From contig CANMSH010000002.1 in the NCBI GenBank assembly GCA_947500525.1, positions 124,001 through 188,000 of the forward strand: a stretch of 64,000 bases of DNA. The letters run 5' to 3'. This DNA is from an uncultured Flavobacteriaceae bacterium (GTDB taxonomy: Bacteria; Bacteroidota; Bacteroidia; Flavobacteriales; Flavobacteriaceae). Of this stretch, positions 53,879-63,678 are shown piece by piece (within the stretch, counting starts at the first letter, position 1; each line of letters begins with the position of its first letter). A program made the translations under genes and the position numbers. The notes below the pieces were generated by a model. That model worked only from the letters and a program-made list of their open reading frames with translations, searched no databases and was not told the origin of the DNA.

Positions 53879-55090
53879 ATGAATATAGGAATAGTAACTA
53901 CTTGGTTCGAACGTGGCGCGGCTTATGTTTCTAAACAGTTTGAAGAAATCTTAGAACAAGATTACAACGTATTTATTTACGCTAGAGCGGAGGAGTATGC
54001 CATTGGTGATCCTAATTGGGATAAAAAGAACGTTACTTGGGGTAAAAACATTGATTCTCCTTTTGCAGGAAAGGTAATAGATAAAAAGGATTTTAAAAAA
54101 TGGATTAACAAGAATGAAATAAATCTGATCCTATTCAATGAACAACATTGGTTTCAACCATTAGTATGGTGTAAAGAATGGAACATTAAGACTGTCGCTT
54201 ATATTGATTATTATACCGAAAGAACGGTACATTTGTTTGAGGTCTACGATATGTTAATATGTAATACTGAAAGACATTTTAGCGTATTTAATTGGCACGA
54301 GGGAGCAGTTTATTTACCATGGGGAACGAATACAGATTTATATAAACCCAAACATAATAATGAGAAATTAGTAAATGAGAATGAGGTTACTTTTTTTCAT
54401 TCTTGCGGATGGAATATTGAAAGAAAAGGAACGCGAATTTTGCTGGAAGCATTTCAAGAATCTACAAAGGCGAAGAAATTAATAATTCATACACAAAGTC
54501 AAATAAAAGATGAATCTGCACTTACTCTAATTGAAAAACTCAAAACTGAAAATCGATTAGAAATAATAACCGGTACGGTGTCGGCTCCTGGATTATTTCA
54601 TATGGGAGATGTATACGTATATCCAACCATATTAGAGGGAATTGGCCTGACAATAGCCGAGGCGCTGTCAAGTGGACTAGCAACTGTTGTGCCAGATAAC
54701 GGACCGATGAATGAATTTGTTCAAGATGAGGTAAATGGCAGATTAATAAAGATAGAAAAATGCTATGCAAGAAACGACGGTTATTATTGGCCTAAGTGTA
54801 TACCTGATAAAAATAATCTTGTTGAAATTATTGACGATTTAGCTGAAAATAAAGAGGAAGTTATTAAAATGAAAACAAAGGCACGAGAACTTGCAATTAA
54901 AGACTTAACGTTTCATAAAAATGCTCAAATCTTAAATCAACGGATGGAAAAAGTTAAATTTAAACCTGTTCGAGACAAAGTTGTTACAGACATAAATTCA
55001 TTTGATAACTATGGTCTTAAAAAAATGAATAAATATTATATGTACTTCCCAACTTTTTTTAATTTTTTGAGAAAAAGAATGCTAAAATAG
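53879..55090 (+). CDS. GT4-type glycosyltransferase
   Basis: A 403-residue GT-B glycosyltransferase. The N-terminal acceptor domain begins MNIGIVTTWFERGAAYVSKQF; the donor-binding half shows HSCGWNIERKGTRILLEAF and the E-x7-E motif in EGIGLTIAE, followed by NGPMNEFV. Family 4 enzymes are retaining transferases using nucleotide sugars at the inner face of the membrane. The acceptor and donor cannot be told. The C-terminus is a basic, hydrophobic tail (KYYMYFPTFFNFLRKRM) that may touch the membrane. Confidence 0.86.
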   Translation: MNIGIVTTWFERGAAYVSKQFEEILEQDYNVFIYARAEEYAIGDPNWDKKNVTWGKNIDSPFAGKVIDKKDFKKWINKNEINLILFNEQHWFQPLVWCKEWNIKTVAYIDYYTERTVHLFEVYDMLICNTERHFSVFNWHEGAVYLPWGTNTDLYKPKHNNEKLVNENEVTFFHSCGWNIERKGTRILLEAFQESTKAKKLIIHTQSQIKDESALTLIEKLKTENRLEIITGTVSAPGLFHMGDVYVYPTILEGIGLTIAEALSSGLATVVPDNGPMNEFVQDEVNGRLIKIEKCYARNDGYYWPKCIPDKNNLVEIIDDLAENKEEVIKMKTKARELAIKDLTFHKNAQILNQRMEKVKFKPVRDKVVTDINSFDNYGLKKMNKYYMYFPTFFNFLRKRMLK

Positions 55091-55093
55091 GGT

Positions 55094-56212
55094 ATGGAAA
55101 TAGATAAGTTAAAGCCTTTTTATATAATTAGTTATTTTAATTTTTTCGATAAAGGCTCTAGAGTCGGAGGTCTCAGGCCTTATTATTTATATAGAATGTT
55201 ATTGGAGAAAGGCTTGAACGTGCAGTTGATTACTCCGAGCGCAAATGACCAAAACCAGATTACGATAAAAGAGGGTTTATTCACGAAATTATGTAAGCCA
55301 TTTTTCAAGGTATTGCCTCCTGATGCGTCAATAATTTGGGCAATAAAAGTTTTTTTCTTTCTTCGAAGAGTAAATAAGAAGAAGAAATTTATTGTTTTTA
55401 CAACATCTCCTCCTTATGGTATTGGGCTTACAGGGTTTCTTTGTAAAAAGTTTCTTAAAAATGCCGTATGGATTAGTGATTATCGAGATTTATGGACTAA
55501 AAACACCTTGTACAATCCTCCAATAACGAAGAAATTCTTAGACCCTATTTTGGAAAGAAAGTTTCATGAAAGAGCTGATTTAATTGTATTAAATACAAAA
55601 TGTGATCGCGAGTTACATAGAAACGTTTTTCCATTTATTCATTCAAAATCGATTTTTGTTAGAAATGGATTTAATACTGTTGTTGCAAATCAAAGTACGA
55701 ATACCAACAAGTTCATTTATTCAGGCGGAACTTATAAGGGTATTGCCACGAATGAAATAATTGATTTTTTGAACAACTTAAACAAGAATCATAATAATTA
55801 TTCGTGTGATTTTTATGGTGAATATGATGAAAGTATGGAGAACTCGAGTCATATCAAGTATTGTGGTTCAATTGCTCCGGAGTCAGTACCTGAATTATTG
55901 AGCAATTATAAATATGGATTTGTATATCTTCCTGAAGGAAGTCAGTATGGAGGGAGAGTCGCGCAAAAATTTTACGATTACATAGGATCAGGAGTTATCC
56001 CAATATGCTTTAATGCCTCTATTGAAATGACAAAAATTATCGAGGACTTAAATACCGGTATTATAGTAAATAAGAATACTTCGTCAGCTGATCTAGAAAC
56101 TCTTTTTAAGGGTGCTAAATTCAACGCTCAAATGGATCAAGTAAAGAATTATACTAGAGATAGTCAATTCGAATATTTATTTAACGAAATTTTTAAACGA
56201 AATATTTTTTAA
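55094..56212 (+). CDS. GT4-type glycosyltransferase
   Basis: A 372-residue GT-B glycosyltransferase. The N-terminal half has GSRVGGLRPYYLYRMLLEKG, FTTSPPYGIGLTGF and VWISDYRDLW, typical of GT4 members in O-antigen and capsule loci; the C-terminal half shows FIYSGGTYKGI, YGFVYLPEGSQYGGRVAQKFYDYIGSG in part, which replaces the common E-x7-E with a related acidic segment. It follows the previous transferase by three bases. Donor and acceptor are not inferable. Confidence 0.82.
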   Translation: MEIDKLKPFYIISYFNFFDKGSRVGGLRPYYLYRMLLEKGLNVQLITPSANDQNQITIKEGLFTKLCKPFFKVLPPDASIIWAIKVFFFLRRVNKKKKFIVFTTSPPYGIGLTGFLCKKFLKNAVWISDYRDLWTKNTLYNPPITKKFLDPILERKFHERADLIVLNTKCDRELHRNVFPFIHSKSIFVRNGFNTVVANQSTNTNKFIYSGGTYKGIATNEIIDFLNNLNKNHNNYSCDFYGEYDESMENSSHIKYCGSIAPESVPELLSNYKYGFVYLPEGSQYGGRVAQKFYDYIGSGVIPICFNASIEMTKIIEDLNTGIIVNKNTSSADLETLFKGAKFNAQMDQVKNYTRDSQFEYLFNEIFKRNIF

Positions 56213-56260
56213 TATTAATTTGTTACATTAAACCAATGGTGAACTTAAAAATATAGAGTG

Positions 56261-57388
56261 TTGAAGAAAGTAGTTATATGGATGAATATTCCGTCTCATC
56301 ATCAATCTGATTTCTTTAGAGCTTTGGATGCTATTGAGAAACTTGATCTGCAGATTAGATATTTTGAAAGGGTCCCAAAAGTAAGAAAAGAGTTAGGGTG
56401 GAACGACTTTGAAGACTTACCTATGAATCAAAGGTTTGTGAATAGTGATAACGTTAGAGATGCATTAATTAGCATAGATGACTGGCAAAGTAGCATTCAT
56501 ATTGTGCCTGGTTTTTCTTCACTTTTTTTAAGGGAACTGCTAACCATTTTAATAAATAATAAGGTTAAATGGATTCACTGGAGTGAACGGAGTGGAAAGG
56601 CATTAACAAAGTTATTAAATTATAATTATCGCTTTATAAAGTTTATAAAGCCGTTATATTTTTATGTAAAAGGTTACAAGAAATATGCAAACAAAATCAA
56701 CACCCATGGTCTAGGTGCATTCGCTATTAGTAAATTGGCTAAAGAGGATTTTATAAGTTGGGGTGTGAAAACCAAAAAGATAAAAATTTTAAACTATGCT
56801 TTAGGACCGTTAAATACTAGTACAAATAAAATTGATGATGAGGGTTTGATTTTTTTGTATTTAGGGGCTTTAACCGAACATAAAGGTATTGAAGTATTAA
56901 TTAAATCTTTTTCAAATTTAAATAGTAAAAATTCTTCTGCTCGTTTGATATTAATAGGTAAAGATTATTCTAACGGAGCTTATTTGAAATTGGTTAAAGA
57001 ACGAAGCTTATCAGATAGAATTGAATTTCTGGGAACAATTAATAATAATGATATAAATGCGTATCTTTCAAAATCGAGCGTTTTTATATTACCAACTTTA
57101 TTCGATGGTTGGGGAGCTGTATTGAACGAAGCTGCTTCTCTGAGTAAACCATTAATATCAACCAATGAATGTGGGGCAGCCTACCACTTAATTCGCTCAA
57201 ATGAGAATGGGTTTAGGATTAAAGCGAATTCCGTTATCGAATTGGAAAAGGCAATGCAATTTTATATCGATAACCCAGAGGTAATTAATAAACATGGTAG
57301 GATATCTTATGATATTTTTTTAAAGAATACGCCAGAGAGAAATGCGAAGCTCTTCATGAATAACATTAACGAGCTACTCAATGAATAA
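56261..57388 (+). CDS. GT4-type glycosyltransferase
   Basis: A 375-residue GT-B glycosyltransferase. It begins with the first Rossmann strand KKVVIWMNIPSHHQ, and later shows FLYLGALTEHKGIEVLI, the donor-binding LPTLFDGWGAVLNEAASLSKPLI and a C-terminal helix. No ATG precedes the first strand: the start must be TTG at 56,261 or GTG at 56,258; the next ATG (56,282) would cut the strand. Members with HWSERSGKAL are common in Bacteroidota polysaccharide loci. It overlaps the next gene by 8 bases. Confidence 0.85.
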   Translation: MKKVVIWMNIPSHHQSDFFRALDAIEKLDLQIRYFERVPKVRKELGWNDFEDLPMNQRFVNSDNVRDALISIDDWQSSIHIVPGFSSLFLRELLTILINNKVKWIHWSERSGKALTKLLNYNYRFIKFIKPLYFYVKGYKKYANKINTHGLGAFAISKLAKEDFISWGVKTKKIKILNYALGPLNTSTNKIDDEGLIFLYLGALTEHKGIEVLIKSFSNLNSKNSSARLILIGKDYSNGAYLKLVKERSLSDRIEFLGTINNNDINAYLSKSSVFILPTLFDGWGAVLNEAASLSKPLISTNECGAAYHLIRSNENGFRIKANSVIELEKAMQFYIDNPEVINKHGRISYDIFLKNTPERNAKLFMNNINELLNE

Positions 57389-58607
57389 ATCAAAACAGAA
57401 ATTTAGTTCAAAGAGCAAGGGGGAGGTGAGAGAAGCCAAACCAAGTCTACTCTATTTCTATGTTCTAACGACGTATGTTATACTGAGCATTGTGAATTGG
57501 TTACCTATATTGGATAATAACTTGATTCGCATAACGAAATATTTTATTTTTATATTTATTCTTATCTATGAATTTTACTTATTCGGGGTAAGGTTCCCAT
57601 CAAAGTTTTTATCTCCCAGAGGGTTATTGCTAATTTTTATTTCTATGCTCCCTGGCTTGGCGCTTTCGTTTGATCTTACGGCTATAATCGATATTTTAAT
57701 TCCGTTTGTTGTAATTTGGATTTTTAATTACAAAAAACAGTTTTATTTTAGAGTAGTTTATAACGCTACATGTGTTGTTGCTGTTATTTGTGTTCTGAGT
57801 GCTTTTTCCTATTTTTTCAATGTTTTTAACATTGAAGCAAATGGCCCATGGAATTCTACTTTTGGTGAAGCTGGTTTTGGTGGGTACAGAACGGGTTATT
57901 CTAATTCATTGTTCCTATTCGTTCCATTTATAGTCTTTTGGCATCGTGTTAAAAGAAAGAGGATGCTTTCTTTTGAAACCTTACTCATTGTTATAATTTT
58001 AGTTGCACAATATATCAGTGGTGGAAGAGCAGGCTTACTATCCTCCTTAATTGTTGTTTTAATTTGGATAAGGATTCCATTAATTAGTAAAGGAGTTATA
58101 GCAATGTCCATGTTGTTTGTGTTTCAGCTTGCAAGTGTTCAACAACAGTTAAGAGTAAATAATTATGCTGGCGAAGATCAGACAATAGATCAAATTTCCT
58201 CAGGTCGATTTTTTATAAATGCCTATTACTTTGATAAATATTTTGAAGAACCCCTATTTGGTTATGGATTTGGCGAAAAGCCAGAAACAATTATTTTTAG
58301 AACCGAGGCACATATTGTTTGGTTGCGGAATGTAATCGATGGAGGTATCTTTTATTTAATATTATTGTTCTATATCTTTGTGGAAATTTACAGAAAGACG
58401 AGTACTAATTCCAAATTAACTAGTGAAGAGAGGAAGTTATTTTATTCCATATTTCTTACAACAATGGTGATAACATTTTTAGAGCCCAATTATTTAATTG
58501 GCTCAGTCCAAGGCGAGATTGTTTATTGGATTCTAGTAAGTCTGTTATTGAAAAAACACAATCAAATATTGCCCAAAAGAATAAATCTTAAGAATGATAT
58601 AATTTAA
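57381..58607 (+). CDS. Wzy-like polymerase / O-antigen ligase family protein
   Basis: A 408-residue membrane protein with about 10-11 hydrophobic segments and a large periplasmic loop before the final helices (about residues 255-310). The loop region SGRFFINAYYFDKYFEEPLFGYGFG and the arginine-rich SGGRAGLLSSL are typical of the Wzy_C/WaaL group, which links or polymerises undecaprenyl-linked repeat units at the periplasmic face. In this locus it is the only polymerase candidate. Sequence alone does not separate polymerase from ligase. Confidence 0.84.
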   Translation: MNKSKQKFSSKSKGEVREAKPSLLYFYVLTTYVILSIVNWLPILDNNLIRITKYFIFIFILIYEFYLFGVRFPSKFLSPRGLLLIFISMLPGLALSFDLTAIIDILIPFVVIWIFNYKKQFYFRVVYNATCVVAVICVLSAFSYFFNVFNIEANGPWNSTFGEAGFGGYRTGYSNSLFLFVPFIVFWHRVKRKRMLSFETLLIVIILVAQYISGGRAGLLSSLIVVLIWIRIPLISKGVIAMSMLFVFQLASVQQQLRVNNYAGEDQTIDQISSGRFFINAYYFDKYFEEPLFGYGFGEKPETIIFRTEAHIVWLRNVIDGGIFYLILLFYIFVEIYRKTSTNSKLTSEERKLFYSIFLTTMVITFLEPNYLIGSVQGEIVYWILVSLLLKKHNQILPKRINLKNDII

Positions 58608-58610
58608 CTC

Positions 58611-59618
58611 ATGGACAAAACATTAGTTGATTCAATATATATTAATAATAGTGGAGGAAAAGTTTTGTTAGATTATTTCGTTAACACCGTAATAAAAAAA
58701 GGGTTTTCTAGAAGATTTTATTTTTTGCTCGATCCAAGGGGAGAGTATACTTACTTAAATGCAATTGATCATAGATTAGGTGAGAATAGTGAGAAATTTA
58801 GAAAAAACTTTTACGTAGAGAACTCAAATGGTTTCACCAAAGTATTTTGCTTTGGTAATGTGCCTCCACCAATAAAATTAAATATCGAAGTAATTACCTA
58901 CTTCCATAATGCTCTATTGGCAAAATCAATCAAAGGATATCCCTTAAAGGTTAAAATTCTTAAATACTTAAAACGTCTTTATATTAAAAGAAGAATACTC
59001 AATACTGATATGTTTTTCGTACAATCAAAATCAATGAAAGAAATGATGCATAAATCTCTTTCATCTGAAGTAATAATAGACGTTTATCCATTCTACAATT
59101 TACCCTTAAACGCTAAATATACAGCAAGGAGTAACAAGGAATTTGTCTATATAAGTAATGGAAATTCTCATAAGAATCATGTGCTTCTTTTAGATGTTTG
59201 GAAAACCCTACATGAAAAAAATATTAGACCTAAATTACACTTGACAATCACGAAAGAATATCCTGCTATTCTAAAAAAAATAGAAGTACTGAAGAATGAA
59301 GGAGTTAATATTGAAAATCATGGATATACGGATGTAGAAGAATTATTTAAGATATCTTCTTTTTTGATTTATCCGTCATTGATCGAAAGTTTTGGACTTG
59401 GATTGGTTGAGGCAGTAAATGCCGGACTCAAGATTATTGCGTCTGATTTAGACTATGTAAGAGAAGTAGTTCAACCTTCATTGACTTTTAATCCATATGA
59501 CAAATATTCGATACTTGAAGCAGTAAAAAAAGTCACAAATGATGAGCCCATCATCGAATCAAGAATACTAATAAAAAATAGAATTGACGAACTAATTAAT
59601 ATATTAATAGAGCAGTAG
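58611..59618 (+). CDS. GT4-type glycosyltransferase
   Basis: A 335-residue GT-B glycosyltransferase. The donor-binding half shows FVYISNGNSHKNHVLLLDVW and the E-x7-E motif in ESFGLGLVEAVNAGLKIIASD; the N-terminal half contains VITYFHNALLA and TDMFFVQSKSMKEMM. It is on the short side for the family and starts MDKTLVDSIYINNSGGK. It comes directly after the polymerase-like gene and is probably a late transferase of the same locus. Confidence 0.85.
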   Translation: MDKTLVDSIYINNSGGKVLLDYFVNTVIKKGFSRRFYFLLDPRGEYTYLNAIDHRLGENSEKFRKNFYVENSNGFTKVFCFGNVPPPIKLNIEVITYFHNALLAKSIKGYPLKVKILKYLKRLYIKRRILNTDMFFVQSKSMKEMMHKSLSSEVIIDVYPFYNLPLNAKYTARSNKEFVYISNGNSHKNHVLLLDVWKTLHEKNIRPKLHLTITKEYPAILKKIEVLKNEGVNIENHGYTDVEELFKISSFLIYPSLIESFGLGLVEAVNAGLKIIASDLDYVREVVQPSLTFNPYDKYSILEAVKKVTNDEPIIESRILIKNRIDELINILIEQ

Positions 59619-59652
59619 TAGGGATACTTTTACATTTTAGAATTCAAAAAAC

Positions 59653-61773
59653 ATGAAACAAATCATACAAGACCTAAAAGGGGGTAATACTATCTTAGAA
59701 GAAGTACCGGTACCACAAGTTAAAAAAGGAGCAGTATTAATAAAAACAACACGTTCATTAGTTTCATTAGGAACAGAACGTATGTTGGTTGAATTTAGTA
59801 AAGCCAATTTCTTGCAAAAGGCAAAGCAGCAACCTGATAAAGTCAAAATGGTTCTCGATAAAATAAAGACCGATGGCTTAAAACCAACTTTAGATGCTGT
59901 TTTTAATAAATTAAACCAGCCATTGCCATTAGGATATTGCAATGTCGGTGAAGTTGTTGAAGTAGGAAAGAATGTAACGACTTTTAAAGTTGGAGATAGA
60001 GTAGCTTCGAATGGTCCACATGCAGAATATGTTTTGGTGCCTGAAAATTTAGTAGCGAGAATACCTGACAATGTATCAGATGAAGAAGCTTCATTTACGG
60101 TAATTGGTTCTATTGGATTACAAGGAATTCGCTTACTCGAGCCGACTTTTGGAGAAACAATTGTAGTAGTAGGTCTAGGTCTGATTGGTTTAGTAACAGC
60201 CGAGTTGTTAAAATCTAATGGCTGTAATGTTATTGGTTTTGATTTTGACCAATCAAAAGTGGATATTGCGAAAGAAAAAGGAATTATTGCTATAAATCCA
60301 GGACAAGGAACTGATCAAGTTAAATTTGTCGAGTCGTATACGAACGGTATAGGTGCGGATGGTGTTATTATTACAGCTTCAAATAAAAGCAACGAAATAA
60401 TTTCTCAATCTGCGCAAATGTGCCGCAAAAGAGGTAGGGTTATTTTAGTTGGAGTGATTGGCTTAGATATAAGTAGGGCGGATTTTTATACAAAAGAGAT
60501 TTCGTTTCAGGTATCGTGTTCATATGGACCAGGTCGATATGATGATAATTATGAACAAAAGGGTATTGACTATCCTATAGGTTTCGTTCGTTGGACGGAG
60601 AAAAGAAATTTTCAGGCAATACTAAATGCCATGTCTAATGGTAGTTTGAATGTAAAACCATTGATTTCTGAGAGAATTTCTTTAGCAGATTATGACAAGA
60701 TTTATGGTAACATGAAGGAGTCAAAATCAATTGCATCAATTCTTGAATATAAATCAAATGAGGAATTATCAAGAACTGTAAAAGTAATTTCAAAATCATT
60801 TAAACATTCTAAAGGAGTAGTTGGAATAATCGGAGCGGGTAATTTTACAAGCGCAACTTTATTACCGAACCTAAAAAAAACGGATGCTTCTATAAAGTAT
60901 ATTGCAAGTTCTGGGGGATTGTCTTCTACCACAATGGCGAAGCAACATAAAATAGCAAACTCTACAACTGATTATCAAGAAATGTTAAAGGATGAAGATG
61001 TAGATGTAATCATGATTACCACAAAACATAATTCTCATGCAAAAATGGTAATTGAATCTCTAAACGCAGGGAAGCATGTATTTGTTGAAAAACCTTTGGC
61101 GTTAAATGAAGATGAACTCAACAATGTTATAGAGGTATATAATAAACAAGAAAAATCAATTTCTGTTGGTTTTAATAGGCGATTTGCACCGTTTGCAAAA
61201 GAAATGAAAAAAGCGCTTGGGGCAGCTGACGCTCCAATTAATATTATTGCAACTATGAATGCAGGGTACATTCCAGCAGATGTTTGGGTGCACGATATGG
61301 AAATAGGCGGTGGTCGAATTATCGGAGAGGCATGTCATTTCATTGATTTATGCACCTTTTTTACAGGAAGTAAAGTGATAGCTGTTTGTATGAATTCCAT
61401 GGGTAAAAATCCTCAAGAAAATACTGATAATGCTACTATTTTGTTAAAATACGAAAATGGTAGTTCTGCGGTTATTAATTATTTTTCTAATGGGAGTAAA
61501 TCATACTCTAAAGAACGATTAGAAATATATTCAGATGAACGCACCATGGTAATGGATAATTGGCGAAAGTTGAAAACATTTGGCTTTAAAAAGGGAATTA
61601 ATACTTCCGCAAAGCAAGATAAAGGTCATTTAAATCAATTTAAAGAATTGATAACCCAACAAAAAACAGGAGGAGATCCTATTATTCCATTTGAGGAAAT
61701 TGTAAATACAACACAGGCTTCGTTTGCTGCAATAGAGAGTCTTAAAAATAATGGTTGGGTCTATTTAGACTAA
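59653..61773 (+). CDS. Two-domain oxidoreductase: MDR dehydrogenase fused to Gfo/Idh/MocA
   Basis: A 706-residue fusion. Residues 1-360 form a medium-chain (zinc-type) dehydrogenase with NAD site GLGLIG (174-179); residues 385-706 form a Gfo/Idh/MocA oxidoreductase with NAD site GIIGAGNF (391-398) and the EKP motif (479-481). Such bi-domain proteins occur in polysaccharide loci next to heparinase-like genes, as here. They may act on a nucleotide sugar or on an inositol-like compound; the reaction is not settled. The two NAD sites suggest linked redox steps on one substrate or internal recycling. Confidence 0.87.
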   Translation: MKQIIQDLKGGNTILEEVPVPQVKKGAVLIKTTRSLVSLGTERMLVEFSKANFLQKAKQQPDKVKMVLDKIKTDGLKPTLDAVFNKLNQPLPLGYCNVGEVVEVGKNVTTFKVGDRVASNGPHAEYVLVPENLVARIPDNVSDEEASFTVIGSIGLQGIRLLEPTFGETIVVVGLGLIGLVTAELLKSNGCNVIGFDFDQSKVDIAKEKGIIAINPGQGTDQVKFVESYTNGIGADGVIITASNKSNEIISQSAQMCRKRGRVILVGVIGLDISRADFYTKEISFQVSCSYGPGRYDDNYEQKGIDYPIGFVRWTEKRNFQAILNAMSNGSLNVKPLISERISLADYDKIYGNMKESKSIASILEYKSNEELSRTVKVISKSFKHSKGVVGIIGAGNFTSATLLPNLKKTDASIKYIASSGGLSSTTMAKQHKIANSTTDYQEMLKDEDVDVIMITTKHNSHAKMVIESLNAGKHVFVEKPLALNEDELNNVIEVYNKQEKSISVGFNRRFAPFAKEMKKALGAADAPINIIATMNAGYIPADVWVHDMEIGGGRIIGEACHFIDLCTFFTGSKVIAVCMNSMGKNPQENTDNATILLKYENGSSAVINYFSNGSKSYSKERLEIYSDERTMVMDNWRKLKTFGFKKGINTSAKQDKGHLNQFKELITQQKTGGDPIIPFEEIVNTTQASFAAIESLKNNGWVYLD

Positions 61774-61800
61774 TATATGTTCATTTTTGAATAAATAATA

Positions 61801-63678
61801 TTGAAGAAACTTAATAATTACATAGACCTAGCAAGAAACATGGGACTACGATATATCGTTTTTCGCATCAAGTTTGCTGCGCTTGTCAAATTGGGATTGC
61901 TCCGTAAAAAGTTTCCAACAAACGTAAGTCCCAAAACCTTTATCAGTTTAGAACAATGGAAAGGCAAAACCCCATTATTTTTTTTTACCGACAAATCTAC
62001 TATACGTCTTCCAAAAGAGAACAAGGAAGAATTAAAGCAAACTATCGAAGGGATTAAAGAGGGAAGATTTACTTTTTTCAATAGGATGAAAGTAGATATT
62101 GGGAATGATTATAACTGGGTTACAAATCCGGATTCAAATCATGTATATGATAAAGCAAAGCATTTTTCTTTAATTCAGGATCTTTCTGCAGAAGCAGGTG
62201 ATATAAAATATGTGTGGGAAAAAGCTAGATTTTCTTTCTTATACGATGTAATACGTTATGATTATCACTTCGAAGATGATCAATCAACATTTGTATTTAA
62301 TCAAATAGAGAACTTTATTGATAAAAATCCAATCAATACTGGTCCCAATTATAAATGTAGTCAAGAAATTAGTTTGCGCATTTTAAATTGGACTTTTGCA
62401 TTGTATTACTATAAAAATGCAAATTGTTTGACACCTGAGTTATTTGACAAATTGATAAATGCAATCTACTGGCAATTGCATCATGTGTATAATAACATTG
62501 ATTTTTCTCGAATTGCTGTCAGAAATAATCATGCGATCACTGAAACTTTGATGCTCTATTTATCAGGTTTGTTATTTCCATTTATACCAGAAACCAAAAA
62601 TTGGAGCAAAAGAGGTAAAAAATGGTTTGAGCAAGAAATTGACTATCAGATATATGAAGATGGGACGTATTTGCAATACTCGATGAATTATCATAGGGTG
62701 GTAATACAATTGTTAACTTGGGGGATTCGTTTGGCAAAAATTCATAATGATAGGTTTAAGAAACACGTATATGATAAAGCGCAAACCTCATTAAATTTTT
62801 TAGATGCCTGTCTAAACAATGAAAACGGTCAATTACCCAATTACGGTTCAAATGACGGTGCTTTGTTTTTTAAGCTGACAAGTGACGACTATAGAAATTA
62901 CAGTTCCCAACTAGATGATTTGCGCGCTGTGCTGTCAGGTAAAGGTTATTACGATTCGACGAGTCATCATTGGTATGGAATAAATTCGATTCAACATATA
63001 AAATACAAGCAGAAAGAGACATGCTCATTTGAAAATGGAGGATACTATGTTATAAATGATAATGGATCAAAAACATTTATACGTTGTGGATCTTATAAAG
63101 ATAGGCCAGCGCAATCGGATAACTTGCATGTTGATATTTGGGTCGATGGGATTAACTATCTTCGCGATTCAGGAACATATAAATACAATACCTCTCAAGA
63201 ATTATCACATTATTTTTTGGGCTGTGAAGGGCATAATACTGTAAGTATTGATGGACAAAATCAAATGCTGAAAGGTAGTAGGTTTATTTGGTTTAATTGG
63301 ATTAAAAAAAGCAGTTCGTTATTAACGAAAGAAGACAATTCATTTCACTTTAAAGGTAGTATCATAGGATTTAAAAGTATTGGAAAGAATATTAAGCATA
63401 TTCGTGAGATTAGTAAAGATGAAAATAAGCTTGAATGGCAAATTATCGACACTTTTGAAAATGTAGTTGGTAAGAGTAAGATACAATATTGGCATTTGAA
63501 TCCTCACTACAGAGAGAATATTACTATTAAAACGAAAAATGAAAGGGGAGAATTTATTGAACCAATTGTTGAAGAAAAATGGTACTCAGGTTATTATGGT
63601 ATCAAAGAGAAATCACTTAGATTTGCGTTTGAATCAACATCGAATGTGTTGTTTACAACAATAAAAATTAAAAATTGA
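61801..63678 (+). CDS. Heparinase II/III-type polysaccharide lyase
   Basis: A 625-residue protein with an N-terminal α/α-toroid and a C-terminal β-sandwich (from about residue 395), the layout of heparinase II/III and alginate lyases. Candidate catalytic residues are Asn-243/His-244 in RNNHAITE and Tyr-297/His-298 in NYHR, so it looks active. These enzymes cleave uronic-acid-containing chains by β-elimination, fitting the uronate genes of this locus. The start is TTG 61,801; the next ATG (61,840) would remove a conserved N-terminal helix. No classical signal peptide is seen. Confidence 0.87.
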   Translation: MKKLNNYIDLARNMGLRYIVFRIKFAALVKLGLLRKKFPTNVSPKTFISLEQWKGKTPLFFFTDKSTIRLPKENKEELKQTIEGIKEGRFTFFNRMKVDIGNDYNWVTNPDSNHVYDKAKHFSLIQDLSAEAGDIKYVWEKARFSFLYDVIRYDYHFEDDQSTFVFNQIENFIDKNPINTGPNYKCSQEISLRILNWTFALYYYKNANCLTPELFDKLINAIYWQLHHVYNNIDFSRIAVRNNHAITETLMLYLSGLLFPFIPETKNWSKRGKKWFEQEIDYQIYEDGTYLQYSMNYHRVVIQLLTWGIRLAKIHNDRFKKHVYDKAQTSLNFLDACLNNENGQLPNYGSNDGALFFKLTSDDYRNYSSQLDDLRAVLSGKGYYDSTSHHWYGINSIQHIKYKQKETCSFENGGYYVINDNGSKTFIRCGSYKDRPAQSDNLHVDIWVDGINYLRDSGTYKYNTSQELSHYFLGCEGHNTVSIDGQNQMLKGSRFIWFNWIKKSSSLLTKEDNSFHFKGSIIGFKSIGKNIKHIREISKDENKLEWQIIDTFENVVGKSKIQYWHLNPHYRENITIKTKNERGEFIEPIVEEKWYSGYYGIKEKSLRFAFESTSNVLFTTIKIKN

